Both the position numbers and the translations under genes were made by a program. The notes below the pieces were generated by a model. It searched no databases. It saw nothing but the letters and a program-made list of their open reading frames with translations, and had not been told where the DNA came from. This document shows positions 23,068-34,547 of a DNA stretch of 64,000 bases, piece after piece. This DNA is from Ambrosia x helenae (lineage: Eukaryota > Streptophyta > Magnoliopsida > Asterales > Asteraceae), in the NCBI GenBank assembly GCA_030844895.1, contig CM061223.1, positions 6,062,676 through 6,126,675 on the forward strand. Reading direction: 5' to 3'. The first letter of the stretch is position 1, and every line of letters begins with the position of its first letter.

Positions 23068-23574
23068 TTAAATATATAAAATGAATTTAATATATTTATT
23101 ATAAGGATTTTTGATATTTTTGTCTTTCTAAGAATGGCATTCTTTTGACCTCACCTCTTAGCATATGTCTATGTTAGCTAGCTGCCTACCTTATCGGCTT
23201 ATCCTCACAGGCGTTTGATGTTATTTAAAGGATTAGTATCCAACTAGGATGTTATTTCATTTTCAAAGTCGAATGATTTTGATATGCGATGACATATCCT
23301 TTTATTTGGGTTTTATTTGGGTTTAGTGTTTGTGCTTGAGTTCGGATATGTTCGGGTTTGGGTTTAGCAATAATTATCAGTGTTTTTTTTTTAACTCGAC
23401 CGATTATGTTAGTTGGATTGAGACATGCGTGTATGCTACTGAATCGACACGTGTGGACCGCTAGGTTTTGTGTCAACCGGTTTGACGTGTTTAGGTTGTA
23501 CTACTTCTCATAACCTTACTTCTATTTTGAGAAGTGTGGAAGAGATGATGTTTATCTAGGGACTAGGATCATTT

Positions 23575-23939
23575 TTTTTTTTTAACGATCAACTAAAGTA
23601 TTGCCGGGTACTCTGTACGCGGCCCCCAATGGCCGAAAGGGACCTCAGACGGCCTCTAGTCCGTACGGACAGAGCCCTTTGGCCCACCCGTCTCCTGTTC
23701 CAGGGAAAACCCGGCCCACAAACCCGCCCGAAGGCACGACGGTAGTGAACCGGTAAAACCTGGAGGGATCAGGAGTCGAACCCATGACCACAAGGGTCAA
23801 GGGTCTCTTCATCACTTCCCAACCACCTACCCCACCACAAGAGTGGGGGTATCCATCACATGCTTCCCGTGGGAATCGAACCCGGCTCCCTCAAAGAGAG
23901 AACCGGCCCTTTTACCACTAGGCCACATGATCAGGATAT
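23575..23939 (-). mobile_element. tRNA-derived SINE
   Basis: On the minus strand, a Pol III A box (TGGCCTAGTGG) and B box (GGTTCGATTCC) lie at the head, about 30 bp apart. A unique body follows, ending in an A run next to 23575. A 16-bp TSD GGGACTAGGATCATTT flanks it (23559-23574, 23940-23955). The body contains a second B-box-like GGTTCGACTCC, so the head may be compound. This is a SINE and not a tRNA gene: there is no cloverleaf 3' half or acceptor pairing. Confidence 0.88.
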
Positions 23940-23955
23940 GGGACTAGGATCATTT

Positions 23956-24515
23956 ACATATGCCATCTTGTTAAGATCATATATTAAATTTACATATTTC
24001 TCCATTTCACTAAAATTACTTTTATTGAATTACTAATTTACCCATATCGAATTTATGGAATGAGTAATTACATATTTCATCAATTCCTTGACTATTTCCC
24101 CTATTCCCTCATTCCTCTATAGTTGCCACACAAGTCTTTTTCTATCCCTCGCTACTATACTTTTTCTATATTCTAACATTACTAAATATAATATATTTGA
24201 ACATGGTATGTTACTATCATTATTGTCATAAGGGATGTTTGTTTAGACTTTAGCATTTAGACACTTTCTAGTGGTCTTTATCTACACGTTGCAATTCACC
24301 AATAGGTCTAGTTCAAGCTCAATAAAAGTTACAATCGGTATAGTACGACTACAAAATAAGGCGTCGACTACTAAATAAAACCCGTTAGAACCGTCAACAA
24401 ATCTTGTCTCGTGTTCTCTCCATTACTAAAAATAGAGATCCATATTAAACGAGAAGCTCGCATTGTATAACACAACCATCACGAGACTTGTTATACTAAT
24501 GTGGTGTTCTCATAC
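23956..24515. other. intergenic DNA
   Basis: No gene or clear element between the SINE and the copia target site. Confidence 0.4.
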
Positions 24516-24679
24516 ATCATTATAAAGGAAAGTCAACTGTCGTAAATGACTAGTCAATGTACATTATTATGATTAATTGTGTATTATTGTATTTCCATAT
24601 ATACTTGTAATTTATCATTATAAATAAAGCTTCCTAACAACCTCTCAAAACATTGAGGTTGATTTCCATAACTCTTACA

Positions 24680-24691
24680 TGGTATCAGAGC
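24680..24691 (+). other. copia primer-binding site (tRNA-iMet)
   Basis: TGGTATCAGAGC starts at the first base after the 5' LTR. This is the standard plant copia site for the 3' end of initiator methionine tRNA. Confidence 0.9.
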
Positions 24692-24757
24692 TAAATCCCT
24701 TAACCCTAATTTCTTTTTCTTCACCCTTCGATCCTACCTGCTTCTGCCGCTGCTCAT

Positions 24758-27700
24758 ATGGCCGCCGCTGATTCTCTTCTCCCCTTCAATAATGTCTCCC
24801 ACCCTACACCAATTAAGCTTTCAGCCTCAAACTATTTGGTGTGGCGCAATCATATGCGTCTCCTCCTTGCCCTTCATCGGCTTCAAATCCATATAGATGG
24901 TTCGGCTTCACCGCCGCCAGCAACCATCTCCGCCGACAGTAAGACTCTTCCAAATCCGGATTTTGTTGTCTGGACTACCAATGATCAGAGAGCAGCCCTT
25001 ATTCTTCTCTCTTCTCTGACCGAAGCCGCTGCTGCTGAAGTTTTGGGCCTGGAAAGTGCCCGTGAAATCTGGTCGGCACTTGAAAATGCTTACAGCAACG
25101 CGTCCGTAGAACGCGTTCAATCCCTCCGGGATTCTCTTCGTGCTTTAACCAAAGGTAATTCTACTGTTACTGAGTTTTCTCGCAAGTTTAAAAATTTCTG
25201 TGAACAGCTTGCTGCCATTGGTCACCCGGTTGCTGACATTGATAAACTTCACTGGTTTCTATGTGGACTCGGACCTTCGTATGAGGTATTTTCTACTGCT
25301 TTACGTGCAACCAAGCCTGCCCCTTCTTTCCCAGATTTAATAGCTCAGGCAGAAAGTCATGAATTGTTCTTGCAATCTCTTCATGGTTCGAATGTGCCAC
25401 CGGCTGCCTTTTATGGTCAGAATCGTCGAGACCCTGGTAATGGTCGTGGCCGTGGGTCTTCCAGTCGTGGCGCCTACAATCGTGGGTCCTCGAATTCTGC
25501 TACTGGACGTGGTCGTGGTAGTAACCGTCGACCACCTCACTGCCAACTTTGTCGGACCAATGGCCACTACGCCTCGGCTTGTCCAAAACTTCATACCTTT
25601 GCATCACAGTCTTCTGTTGTGGATGACAACTTAGCAAAGGCGTTTCATGCACAATGTCATGTCAACCATGACTCGCCCGATTGGACAGGTGACTCTGGTG
25701 CGAATGAGCATATGGCTCCAACAGCTGATTGTCTTCATCACTCGACTCCTTATACAGGTAATGATAAGGTCACATTTGGTAATGGCAAACAACTTCCAAT
25801 TACTCATAAAGGAACATATAAACTTCGCAATAATATTACTCTTCGTAATGTTCTTGTCGTCCCTAATCTGACGAAGAAGTTATTATCTATTAGCAAGTTA
25901 ACTGCTGATAATCCGGTTGATGTCCTATTTTCACAACATTATTTTGATATTCAGGATCGGAAAACAAAACAGGTGCTCGCTAAAGGAACATGTGCTGATG
26001 GTTTATATGTGATTCAAGATGGACCCCAAGCTTTTGTTGCTGATTTGTCGAATAAAGCCTCTTATGAATTATGGCATTTACGTTTAGGACATGTGTCATT
26101 TGATGTTATTTCTGGTTTGAATAAGTCTGGTGTTTTATCTGTTACTTCTTTGTTGCCTAAACCAACTATTTGTGCTTCTTGTCAACTTGCTAAGGGACAA
26201 CGTTTGCCTTTTAATACTAATGATAAGCGTGCATCTTTTCCTTTGGATTTGGTTCATTGTGATTTATAAGGACCGGCTCCCATTACTTCTACCGATGGTT
26301 ATCGTTATTATGTGATTTTTATTGATGATTATTCCAGATTTACGTGGTTTTATCCACTCAAAACCAAGACAGGTTTTTATTCGGTCTTATCCGCTTTTAT
26401 TAACCTCGTCCAAACTCAATGCTCAAGAAAAATCAAAGTCTTTCAAAGTGACGGTGGCACTGAGTTTGTAAACCACACAGTTCGGAAAATTTTTGAAGAA
26501 AATGGTACTTTTCATCGTTATTCATGCCCCTATACGCCTCAACAAAACGGGCGTGCGGAACGGAAGCATCGTCACATAGTAGAAACTGGTCTTGCTATGT
26601 TGTTTAACGCAAATATTCCGGCTTCTTTTTGGGTAGATGCTTTTACCTCCGCGACATTTATTATTAATCGCGTGCCATCTCCTTTGCTTGACAACAAATC
26701 ACCCTTTGAGTTACTTATGAAGCAAGTGCCACAATATTCTAATTTTCGAGTATATGGATGCTTAGTATTTCCATATTTGCGTGATTATGCCAAACATAAG
26801 CTTGAGCCACGCAGTCTTCCATGTGTTTTTATTGGCTATAGTCCTTCTCACAAAGGTTTTCGTTGCCTCGATCCGTCAACTAATCGGATATTTATTTCAC
26901 GGCATGCTCGCTTTGATGAATGCTCCTTCCCATTTAAAGGCATCAATGCAACCACACCTCTTGACCATTTGGTACTTACTACCTTTATTGTTGAACCTAT
27001 AGATTCACCACCACAACAACCTCCGTCCCACAATCCTTTGCCTACCCAATCAACTAACCCCACTAAAGCCCAATCATATCCCAATACCCCAACCGATCCA
27101 CCACAACCTTGTCCCTTGTGCCCTTCCTCTACCGGCCCACATGGTCCTCCTTCACCTCCTGGCCCAAACAACACTCACCCACCTTTTGAGCCCAACTCTC
27201 CTCCAACCACACCCGACCCACAACCCATACCTGACCCTATCCCCGAACCTGCGCCTGCTGAGCCTGCTCCCGAACCTGAACCCATTCCCGAACCCGAACC
27301 TATCCCACATCCTCTCAACGAACCTGAGCCTGTTCCCGAACCCGAACCCATTCCCGAACCTGTGCCTATTGCCCAAAATACTCATCCCATGACGACACGT
27401 GCCAAGGCCGGTGTTTTCAAACCAAAGTACCAAACGGATCTTTCATGTCTTCATTCGTATGCTTTACATGCTGCCTTATCATCTATTACTGAACCTCGTG
27501 GTTTCAAATCGGCAGCTAAGAATCCTTTATGGATGGCTGCAATGGTTGATGAACTTCATGCCTTGAAGAAAAACAACACTTGGACACTGGTCTCACGTCC
27601 CGCGTCAGCAAATGTTGTGGGTTCTAAGTGGGTTTTCCGTGTTAAGTATCACTCTGATGGTACCATTGAACGTTACAAGGCACGCTTAGTTGCTCAAGGC

Positions 27701-29056
27701 TTTACCCAAGTTCCAGGCTTGGACTATTCTCATACTTTTAGTCCTGTTGTGAAAGCCTCCACAGTTCGGATTGTTCTCTCACTAGCTGTTCTTAACAACT
27801 GGAAGCTGCATCAACTTGATGTCAAAAATGCATTTTTAAATGGCAATCTGGATGAAACTGTATTTATGGAGCAACCACCAGGTTTTGTAAGTCCTGAATA
27901 TCCAAACCATGTCTGCAAATTATCCAAGGCACTTTATGGTCTTAAGCAAGCTCCTCGTGCTTGGTTTCAACGTTTAAGCACGTTTCTTCTCTCATATGGA
28001 TTTACATGCAGTCGTGCAGATACATCTCTCTTTGTTCTTCGCAAAGATGACCACATCATGTATCTCCTGGTCTACGTGGATGATCTCATTCTCACTGGTA
28101 ATGATGAATCTATTATTACTACCTTTATCTCACATCTTAACAGGGAGTTTGCCATCAAAGACCTTGGTGCTCTAAACTATTTCCTGGGTTTGGAAGTCGT
28201 GTACACTCCGACTGGTCTTTTTCTCACGCAAGCCAAATATGCTCAGGATATTCTTGTTCGGGCAAAAATGTATGATGCAAAACCTGTTGCCACCCCTCTT
28301 TCTCCGTATGAATCTTTCATTGCGGATGGGGTTCCATATTCTGATCCCACATTGTATCGTTCTCTGGTTGGAGCTCTGCAATACTTAACTATTACCAGAC
28401 CTGATTTGTCTTACGCAGTCAATCAGCTTTCTCAGTTTCTTCATGCTCCCACTATTGATCATTTTACTTCTGTCAAACGCCTTCTTCGTTATGTCAAAGG
28501 CACCTTGTCGTTTGGTCTCAACTATAGCCGCTCCCATGCTCCATCTATTGTGGGATATTCGGATGCTGACTGGGCTAGATGTCTTGATACACGACGCTCC
28601 ACGTATGGCTACTCTATTTTTCTTGGTGGAAATTTGGTGTCTTGGAGTGCCAAGAAGCAGCCTACAGTCTCCAGATCTAGTTGTGAATCTGAATATCGTG
28701 CTATGGCCAATACTGCTGCTGAACTTGTTTGGATTACTCATCTTTTACAGGAGTTGCATGCACTCCCTCCTGATCGCCCTACATTGCTTTGTGATAATAA
28801 AAGCGCGCTGTTCATGACTCAGAATCCGGTTGCTCACAAACGTGCTAAACATATTGACTTGGATTATCACTTTATTCGTGAATTGGTAAATTCTGGGAAG
28901 CTCTATACTAAATTTGTTCCTACCAATCTTCAGGTGGCTGATATATTTACTAAAAGTCTTCCGCGTGGTCAGTTTGAAGTTTTTCGTACAATGCTTCGTC
29001 TCGGACCGCCACCATTTCGATTGAAGGGGGGTATAAAGGAAAGTCAACTGTCGTAA
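24758..29056 (+). pseudogene. copia gag-pol polyprotein with one in-frame stop
   Basis: A single frame of about 1,430 codons, broken only by TAA at 26267-26269; both halves (24758-26269, 26312-29056) are in the same frame. Order: gag (LSASNYLVWRNHMRLL); CCHC knuckle CQLCRTNGHYASAC near 25540; aspartic protease with DSGA near 25690; GAG-pre-integrase (LWHLRLGH, CASCQLAKG); integrase with FIDDYSRFTW, SDGGTEF and NGRAERKHRH, holding the D-D-E triad; a Pro/Glu repeat linker (EPEPIPEP type, about 27210-27370); reverse transcriptase (LDVKNAFLNG, YVDDLILTGND); and RNase H (YSDADWA, SRSSCESEYRA). The stop falls in the integrase N-terminal part, where the family has HCDxxGP. All else looks functional. 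Shadow ORFs on both strands are ignored. Confidence 0.95.
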
Positions 29057-29643
29057 ATGACTAGTCAATGTACATTATTATGATTAATTGTGTATTATTG
29101 TATTTCCATATATACTTGTAATTTATCATTATAAATAAAGCTTCCTAACAACCTCTCAAAACATTGAGGTTGATTTCCATAACTCTTACAATCATAAATT
29201 ATCCATAATTAACTTTTATATCTCATGTATAGTGACAATTTTTAAGTTTTGCCAGGATTGACATTATTACTTAAGAATGTCACTTTGATACATCTTTTCA
29301 TATTTGTTCAACACTGGTAGGTCCTTCTACTGGAATTACGTTTTAGCATAATTTCGCGTGCTAGTTGGTAAATTACACGACACTATTGATTCACCAAATT
29401 CCATACTCGTCCCAAAGTCGTGAATTTTTTTAATACTAATCCCACACCTGGCCCATACCTATTAGTTTCGGATATACCCGTCCCATATATTTAAGGTTTC
29501 GAGTATACCCGCTGGGCTCGAGTTTTTTGTCAGTCCTACGCCCCTACACGACTTCATATTTTTCTTTCACTATGTCTTTGATCCTAACCCAGTAAATCAA
29601 TGTATTCATTGTTTTTGGTTTCACTTTGAGACCTCCTCTGGCT

Positions 29644-29954
29644 TAGGGATGGCAATGGGTCGGGTTCGGGTCGGGTATTGGTAATTCCAAACCCGTAACC
29701 GGTTGTAAAATCATGTCCCAAGCTCGGCCCAATACCCGTCGGGTATTTGTCGGGTAATTACCCGTCGGGTAACCCATGGGGTATCGGGTAACCCATGGGT
29801 ATCGCGTATACTAGTTTGTTAAAAAAACAGCCGTTAGGATTACAATTAGAAGATACCCTGGGGTATACTCGTTATTTTGTCAAAACCTACGACAAGTTAC
29901 ATATATCTTCACCATCATAAAATATCTCAAATAACTAAAACAGATAAACTTCAC

Positions 29955-29999
<45 letters not shown>

Positions 30000-30178
30000 A
30001 AAGAAAATATTATAGATAAATTGTATCGAGTATTTTAGCGGGTAATCGGGTATGCATATACCGGGTAATCGGGTCGGGTATTGCTGTATACCACCCGTAC
30101 CCGAAAAAAATTAAACCTAGGCCCGTACCTGTCAGGTTTCGGGTATACCCATGAGTTTGGATTTTTTTTCCATCACTA
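29644..30178. mobile_element. hAT-like non-autonomous element, 535 bp
   Basis: Perfect 8-bp TSD CTCTGGCT (29636-29643, 30179-30186). The left end TAGGGATGGCAA pairs loosely with the right end (complement TAGTGATGGAAA). The interior is built from GGGTATCGGGTAACCC-like words and a (TA)n microsatellite (about 29959-29996). No ORF. Confidence 0.88.
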
Positions 30179-30186
30179 CTCTGGCT

Positions 30187-31625
30187 TCAACTATGATGGA
30201 TTTAAATCAAATTAAAAAATATTATTCTATTGAAATTTAGTATATCATGTAATATTGTTTTCAATAGAGTTAACAGTAAAATTGCTCGGATGCTATTTGT
30301 GTTTTATTAAAATTAATGCAAACTTTATGTGGTTTGATAGTTTGTTACTTGGATAGTCTTCAGAGTGATTGGTCGTTAGTGTTCCTAGCTAAGTTTGTGT
30401 GAAACAACTAAACTACTCTTACTTTCAATAAAAATAAATAAAACATAAAAAAGTTTGATTAAACATTCCAAAGGGATTTGACCAAATATATTGGTGATCT
30501 CTCGGTAATTTTCTGATAGACGAAAAAATTACGTCGATGAAACTCTAGTTTTTTTATGGTGGCAATGAGTGTGGACTATGAACTCATGTGGTAAAATAAC
30601 AAAATGAGTTCACAAACTATATATTTTGTTTTAAAATCTAGTGCCAACTAGTGTTGGGGATGGTGGTGACGAATTGACAATGATGATTATAGGTTGCTGG
30701 AAGGAATCTACCTGGTGACGGGTGGTGGTGGTGGATGTGGGCATGTGGCGACCACAACGACTTTGTTTGTTGATGAATGGGTTGTTATCTTCCTTTCTAA
30801 TATATATCCGCCTTACTTAAGGTTGTTTCCGAATCATTAGCGTTAACGATTTGTTTGACAATAAGTTGATATATTTCATAAACACAACCCACACACGTAT
30901 TAGTAGTTTACAATAAATCAGTTAAACTTTATGAGGATAGATGATACAAATTTCTAAAGAAATTTTAGGCCGCATAAAGTATGTTTGGTTACTAGGAGAG
31001 AGACTAAAAAGCGTTAATCATACATCCATGAGGCGCAATTAATGATTACACAAAAGCTTTTGGGTCCAAAAAGAAGTAAAGAACTTTACCTTTCCTTATA
31101 ATATATTTCCTAAATATTAATCAAATACACAATTAAATAAAAACAAACAAATAGTCAAATAAGCAACTCGAGTAAATGTATCAGAACCATATGTTTCCTT
31201 CCTTAAATTAGGGACGAGAAATCTTGTACAAAATATCGGTACTATACTGATAACGTACCAGTACACATACTAACCAACCGAACATATACGGTACCGGTTC
31301 GTGACTTCTAATGGTATCGCACCATATCATTACCAGCACCGACCGAACATATATGATACAATATTCGGTTTTGTTTTTAGCTAAATTTAGGTGTCGGTAC
31401 TATGCGGTATGGTACGGTACTAGTCCAGTACGATTCTAACAAAGAATCAAAAGTAAAACTTGACTTAATGGTAAGATTTCCTTGACCGTTAAAAAAATAG
31501 TAAGATTTTACCACATTCTTCATTAGTGTAATGTACCCTAAAAAAATAGTTTAATAAAAGAATTCAATGTTTATATATAACACATAATGTATTTTAACAT
31601 TTAGAATATTTAAATTTCTAAACAT
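30187..31625. other. intergenic DNA
   Basis: No gene. Around 31225-31435 there are many inverted GTACCGGT/CGGTACC words, similar in kind to the ACCGGTAT-rich stretch in CCT1 intron 2 (10955-11085); both look like decayed fold-back repeats. Confidence 0.4.
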
Positions 31626-31628
31626 TTA

Positions 31629-31927
31629 GGGGCTGTTTGGTTGATTAAGTGCTGAATTATTAAAAGGTCTGAATGGTTAAGCGCTGAATCATTAAGTTGG
31701 ACCTCTTAATGGTTAGTATTCTTGTCCCACATTGGTAGGAGAGTCTCATTAAGGTTTAGCTCAGTTCAGTGCTTAATGGTTCAATGCTTAATGGTTTAAC
31801 AACATCTCAAATCTTAATGATTCAGACTTAACCATTCCATTCAGAAGCTGAAACAAACACGCTGAATGCTGAATCATTCAGCACTGAATGGTTCAGAGCC
31901 TCATTAAGAGGCTTACCAAACAGCCCC
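31629..31927. mobile_element. Tourist-like (PIF/Harbinger) MITE, 299 bp
   Basis: TIRs GGGGCTGTTTGGTT and ACCAAACAGCCCC, with TTA target duplications (31626-31628, 31928-31930). The interior repeats words like CTGAATCATTAAG and CTTAATGGTT in both directions. A textbook non-autonomous Harbinger element. Confidence 0.9.
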
Positions 31928-31930
31928 TTA

Positions 31931-32594
31931 GAGTTTTAGACAAGAGGGCGGAAGGTACAATACCCTAATGTACCATAACACCCATCAATTCTTCATTTTC
32001 ATCTTATTTTTACCCTCAAGTACTGTCGCACTGCAAATTATCTCACAACACTACCCTCAAATACCCTCACACCACAAAATCATTTTTATTCTCAATAATG
32101 AAAATTTGCGATTTTCTTATGTAAATTAAGTCCGGGTTAAATCCGGCCTCTACCAATTTACCACTACCGATAAAAAAAAATTAAGTCCCGCATTTCCAAA
32201 TCGAAAACCAAGCTTCCTCCCTCCCTATTTTGTAATTGAGAGACGGACAAAGTGTTAGTTAGGTAGGTGACGTCACAACAATCCATATTTGGCTATTTAT
32301 ATTTATCAACGTTAAATTAGCAGGGTCTGTCACCACTAGCCGTTGGTCTCTTGGGTCCCATTTCTTTTGCTTTCACTGTTTATATATATATATATTATAT
32401 TATATTATATATTATATTATTATATCATCCCGCAATTTACGAGACTTAACGCCGTCTAAACTCTCTCCCTATTTTTTATCCTTTTTAAAGCAAACAAACT
32501 TAACGTCCGTCAACAACGCTACTAATCTCGTGAAGTGTCAAGACTTTTTTCTCAACCAATTTTGACCTTTTGCTTGGATAAAGCTAGGCGTGTG
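31931..32594. other. intergenic DNA
   Basis: No gene. A TA-rich simple repeat lies at about 32379-32425. Confidence 0.4.
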
Positions 32595-32597
32595 TAA

Positions 32598-32923
32598 GAC
32601 CCTCCGTAGTGGGGCGCGATTTGAGGGTTTTTTTAAAAAATAGCGCTCACTACACCGTTACGGGGGGGGGGGGGGGGCGCTATATGCAAAAATTGGTTTG
32701 GGGCTTTATATTAATAACGCCCAACACACTTTATTTTACCCAATCAGACCTTGCTACGTGGCAAGGTCAAATATTCAACCAATCAGATTAAAAACAGGGG
32801 CTTTATAAATAAAGCCCCACCACTACATCTCTTTTTCACTTTATCTCTCCATGCTGACTAAGCAGTCACGTGGACCAATCAGAAAGGGGGGCTTTATATA
32901 TAAAACCCCCACTACACATGGTC
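32598..32923. mobile_element. Harbinger-type MITE, 326 bp
   Basis: Left end GACCCTCCGTAGTGGGG and right end CCCCCACTACACATGGTC are inverted copies with two gaps, flanked by TAA (32595-32597, 32924-32926). The interior has a long G run (about 32662-32678) and GGGGCTTTATA words repeated in both directions. The ORF inside is chance. Confidence 0.8.
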
Positions 32924-32926
32924 TAA

Positions 32927-33561
32927 CCGTATAAAATCAAACCGTATTTGTATCATCTTGTTTTGTATTGATACCAGATGTTTAGTGAAAATACAAACAA
33001 AATAATAATAAGTTTTTGACTCCGATTGTAAGTGACGTGTCAACACATATCTTACTGAAAACCAATTATTGCTATAAATAATATCAAACACTATATTGTA
33101 TCGGTTGGTACCAACACATAATGTTATAGTTATAGTATTATGGTATTGTAGTGTTTGAAATCTAATAACAAATTAATTTGTTTTAACCTTATTTATAGAC
33201 AATTTATTCTATAACTAATACCAAACATCATACAGTGTCTACGGTACAAACCCATAATACTAATACTATGACATTTGTAAAGGTATTGTAGGATGGAAAT
33301 TAAGGGTGTGAAGGCCTCACCTATGGATATCAAAAAGTTGTATTTTGGGTGCTTAGGAGTTGGGCCCCAAAAAATATATGTATTTTGGGCATGTGATTAT
33401 GTATTTTGTGCGTTATTATTAGTAGTAGTATTAGGGTGGATGGGCTGGTTAGTGATTTTATTACACTATCACCCTATCACACCCAATAATATTTTGTCAC
33501 ATCATTTCCATTACACCCATCATATTCATCACTAAAATGGCGGGGCGATCATCACACCGTG

Positions 33562-33593
<32 letters not shown>

Positions 33594-33911
33594 TGGGAGA
33601 GAAGGACTCCGTGATGGTGGTCACGGTTGTGGTAAAGATGTGGCCATCATGGACCACTCCGCCCACCGATGTTTGTGATGGTCACGGCCATCACAGAGTG
33701 GCCATCATGGACCACTCCGCCCACCGTTGTGGGTTTATGCTAGTTGAGATGTAATAAGTGTTTTACTAATCCTTGTCATAATTTAATAGTCTAAGGGGTT
33801 AACTAGTCGAAGTCGTATTTTAGGAAACAATATGAAGTCTATATTTATTTCCTATTTGAGTGAATGAGTGATTTGTGTTTCTTGTTTTCTAAGATGTTGC
33901 TTTAGTAATAA
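32927..33911. other. intergenic DNA with GTGATGG fold-back stretch
   Basis: No gene. From 33535 to 33730 there is a (GT)n(GA)n microsatellite (about 33563-33594) followed by a direct duplication of a GGCCATCATGGACCACTCCG unit and inverted GTGATGG/CCATCAC words. These resemble the words at 1600-1725 and 2040-2260 near the other end of the window. Confidence 0.5.
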
Positions 33912-34544
33912 GACCATGTGTAAGACTGAATGGAGTGGGGGCGGGAAGGGGGGAACACCACCGCCGCTATGGCGTGGGGGGGGGGGGGGAGGGGAGTTCA
34001 CTGGCGTGGGGCAAGGGGCTTTGACACGTGGCATGCGTGGATTGGCCAGTTTTTTTTTTTTAACTTTAACACAATATAATATTATTTCCTTCCCCCCCTC
34101 TCTCCCCCCCTTCCACTCCCCACAATTCCCCCCCCCCCACATGGGTCCCACAAATGCCACATGACGCTTCATCCCCCTCTTCCCCCCCTCCCACTCCGGA
34201 TAGTCTAATGGTAGGTGAAATTTGCTGGGTGAAAGAGACATTTTTTGACACTTGGCAATGTGGGGCCAGTTGGTGGGTGAAATGGACTTGAAATGGGCAA
34301 GGGATGTAATGGTGGGTGAAATTTGGTAGGTGAATATATAATGGTATTAAATTTGAATTAAAAAAAGAAAAAAAAAGTAAAAATGAAATGGAAGGATGCG
34401 ATTGGCTGGGCAAGAGGGGTTGCTGCGCGAAATATTTTGCGTGAGAATGTTTGGCGGCCCTTTAACAGGGGGGGGGGGTTACTGGGTGAAAGAGGCGCTA
34501 ATGTAGCCCTTTTACGCCCTTTTGACGAGCCATTACACCCGATC
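33912..34544. mobile_element. outer Harbinger-type MITE with a nested MITE
   Basis: Ends GACCATGTGTAA and TTACACCCGATC, flanked by TAA (33909-33911, 34545-34547). When the inner element 33924-34205 is removed, the left arm reads on as TGGTAGGTGAAA and matches the complement of the right arm (GATCGGGTGTAATGGCTCG) over more than 20 positions with few mismatches. Confidence 0.78.
33924..34205. mobile_element. inner Harbinger-type MITE, 282 bp
   Basis: Ends GACTGAATGGAGTGGGGG and CCCACTCCGGATAGTC are inverted copies, flanked by TAA (33921-33923, 34206-34208). The interior is G-rich on the left and C-rich on the right. It sits 12 bp inside the outer MITE, within that element's own TIR. ORFs on both strands come from base bias. 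Confidence 0.8.
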
Positions 34545-34547
34545 TAA

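Larger units (their letters stand above)
24521..29190 (+). mobile_element. Ty1/copia LTR retrotransposon, nearly intact, 4.67 kb
   Basis: Both LTRs are 159 bp (24521-24679 and 29032-29190) and appear identical on reading. TSD ATCAT lies at 24516-24520 and 29191-29195. The primer-binding site TGGTATCAGAGC (24680-24691), complementary to initiator tRNA-Met, abuts the 5' LTR, and a polypurine tract (GAAGGGGGG) abuts the 3' LTR. The interior is one long frame with one stop codon. Short LTRs and compact size recall the Ale (Retrofit/Hopscotch) lineage, but that is not tested. Identical LTRs mean a recent insertion. Confidence 0.95.

Noticed and set aside
23770..23935. tRNA-like A and B boxes
   Set aside because: Part of the SINE with an A tail and target duplication; no full cloverleaf, so not a tRNA gene.
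28172..29068. Minus-strand ORFs in the copia element
   Set aside because: Antisense shadows of the RT/RNase H frame.
33868..34413. ORFs of 98-129 codons on both strands
   Set aside because: They lie in the G/C runs of nested MITEs and have no protein-like sequence.
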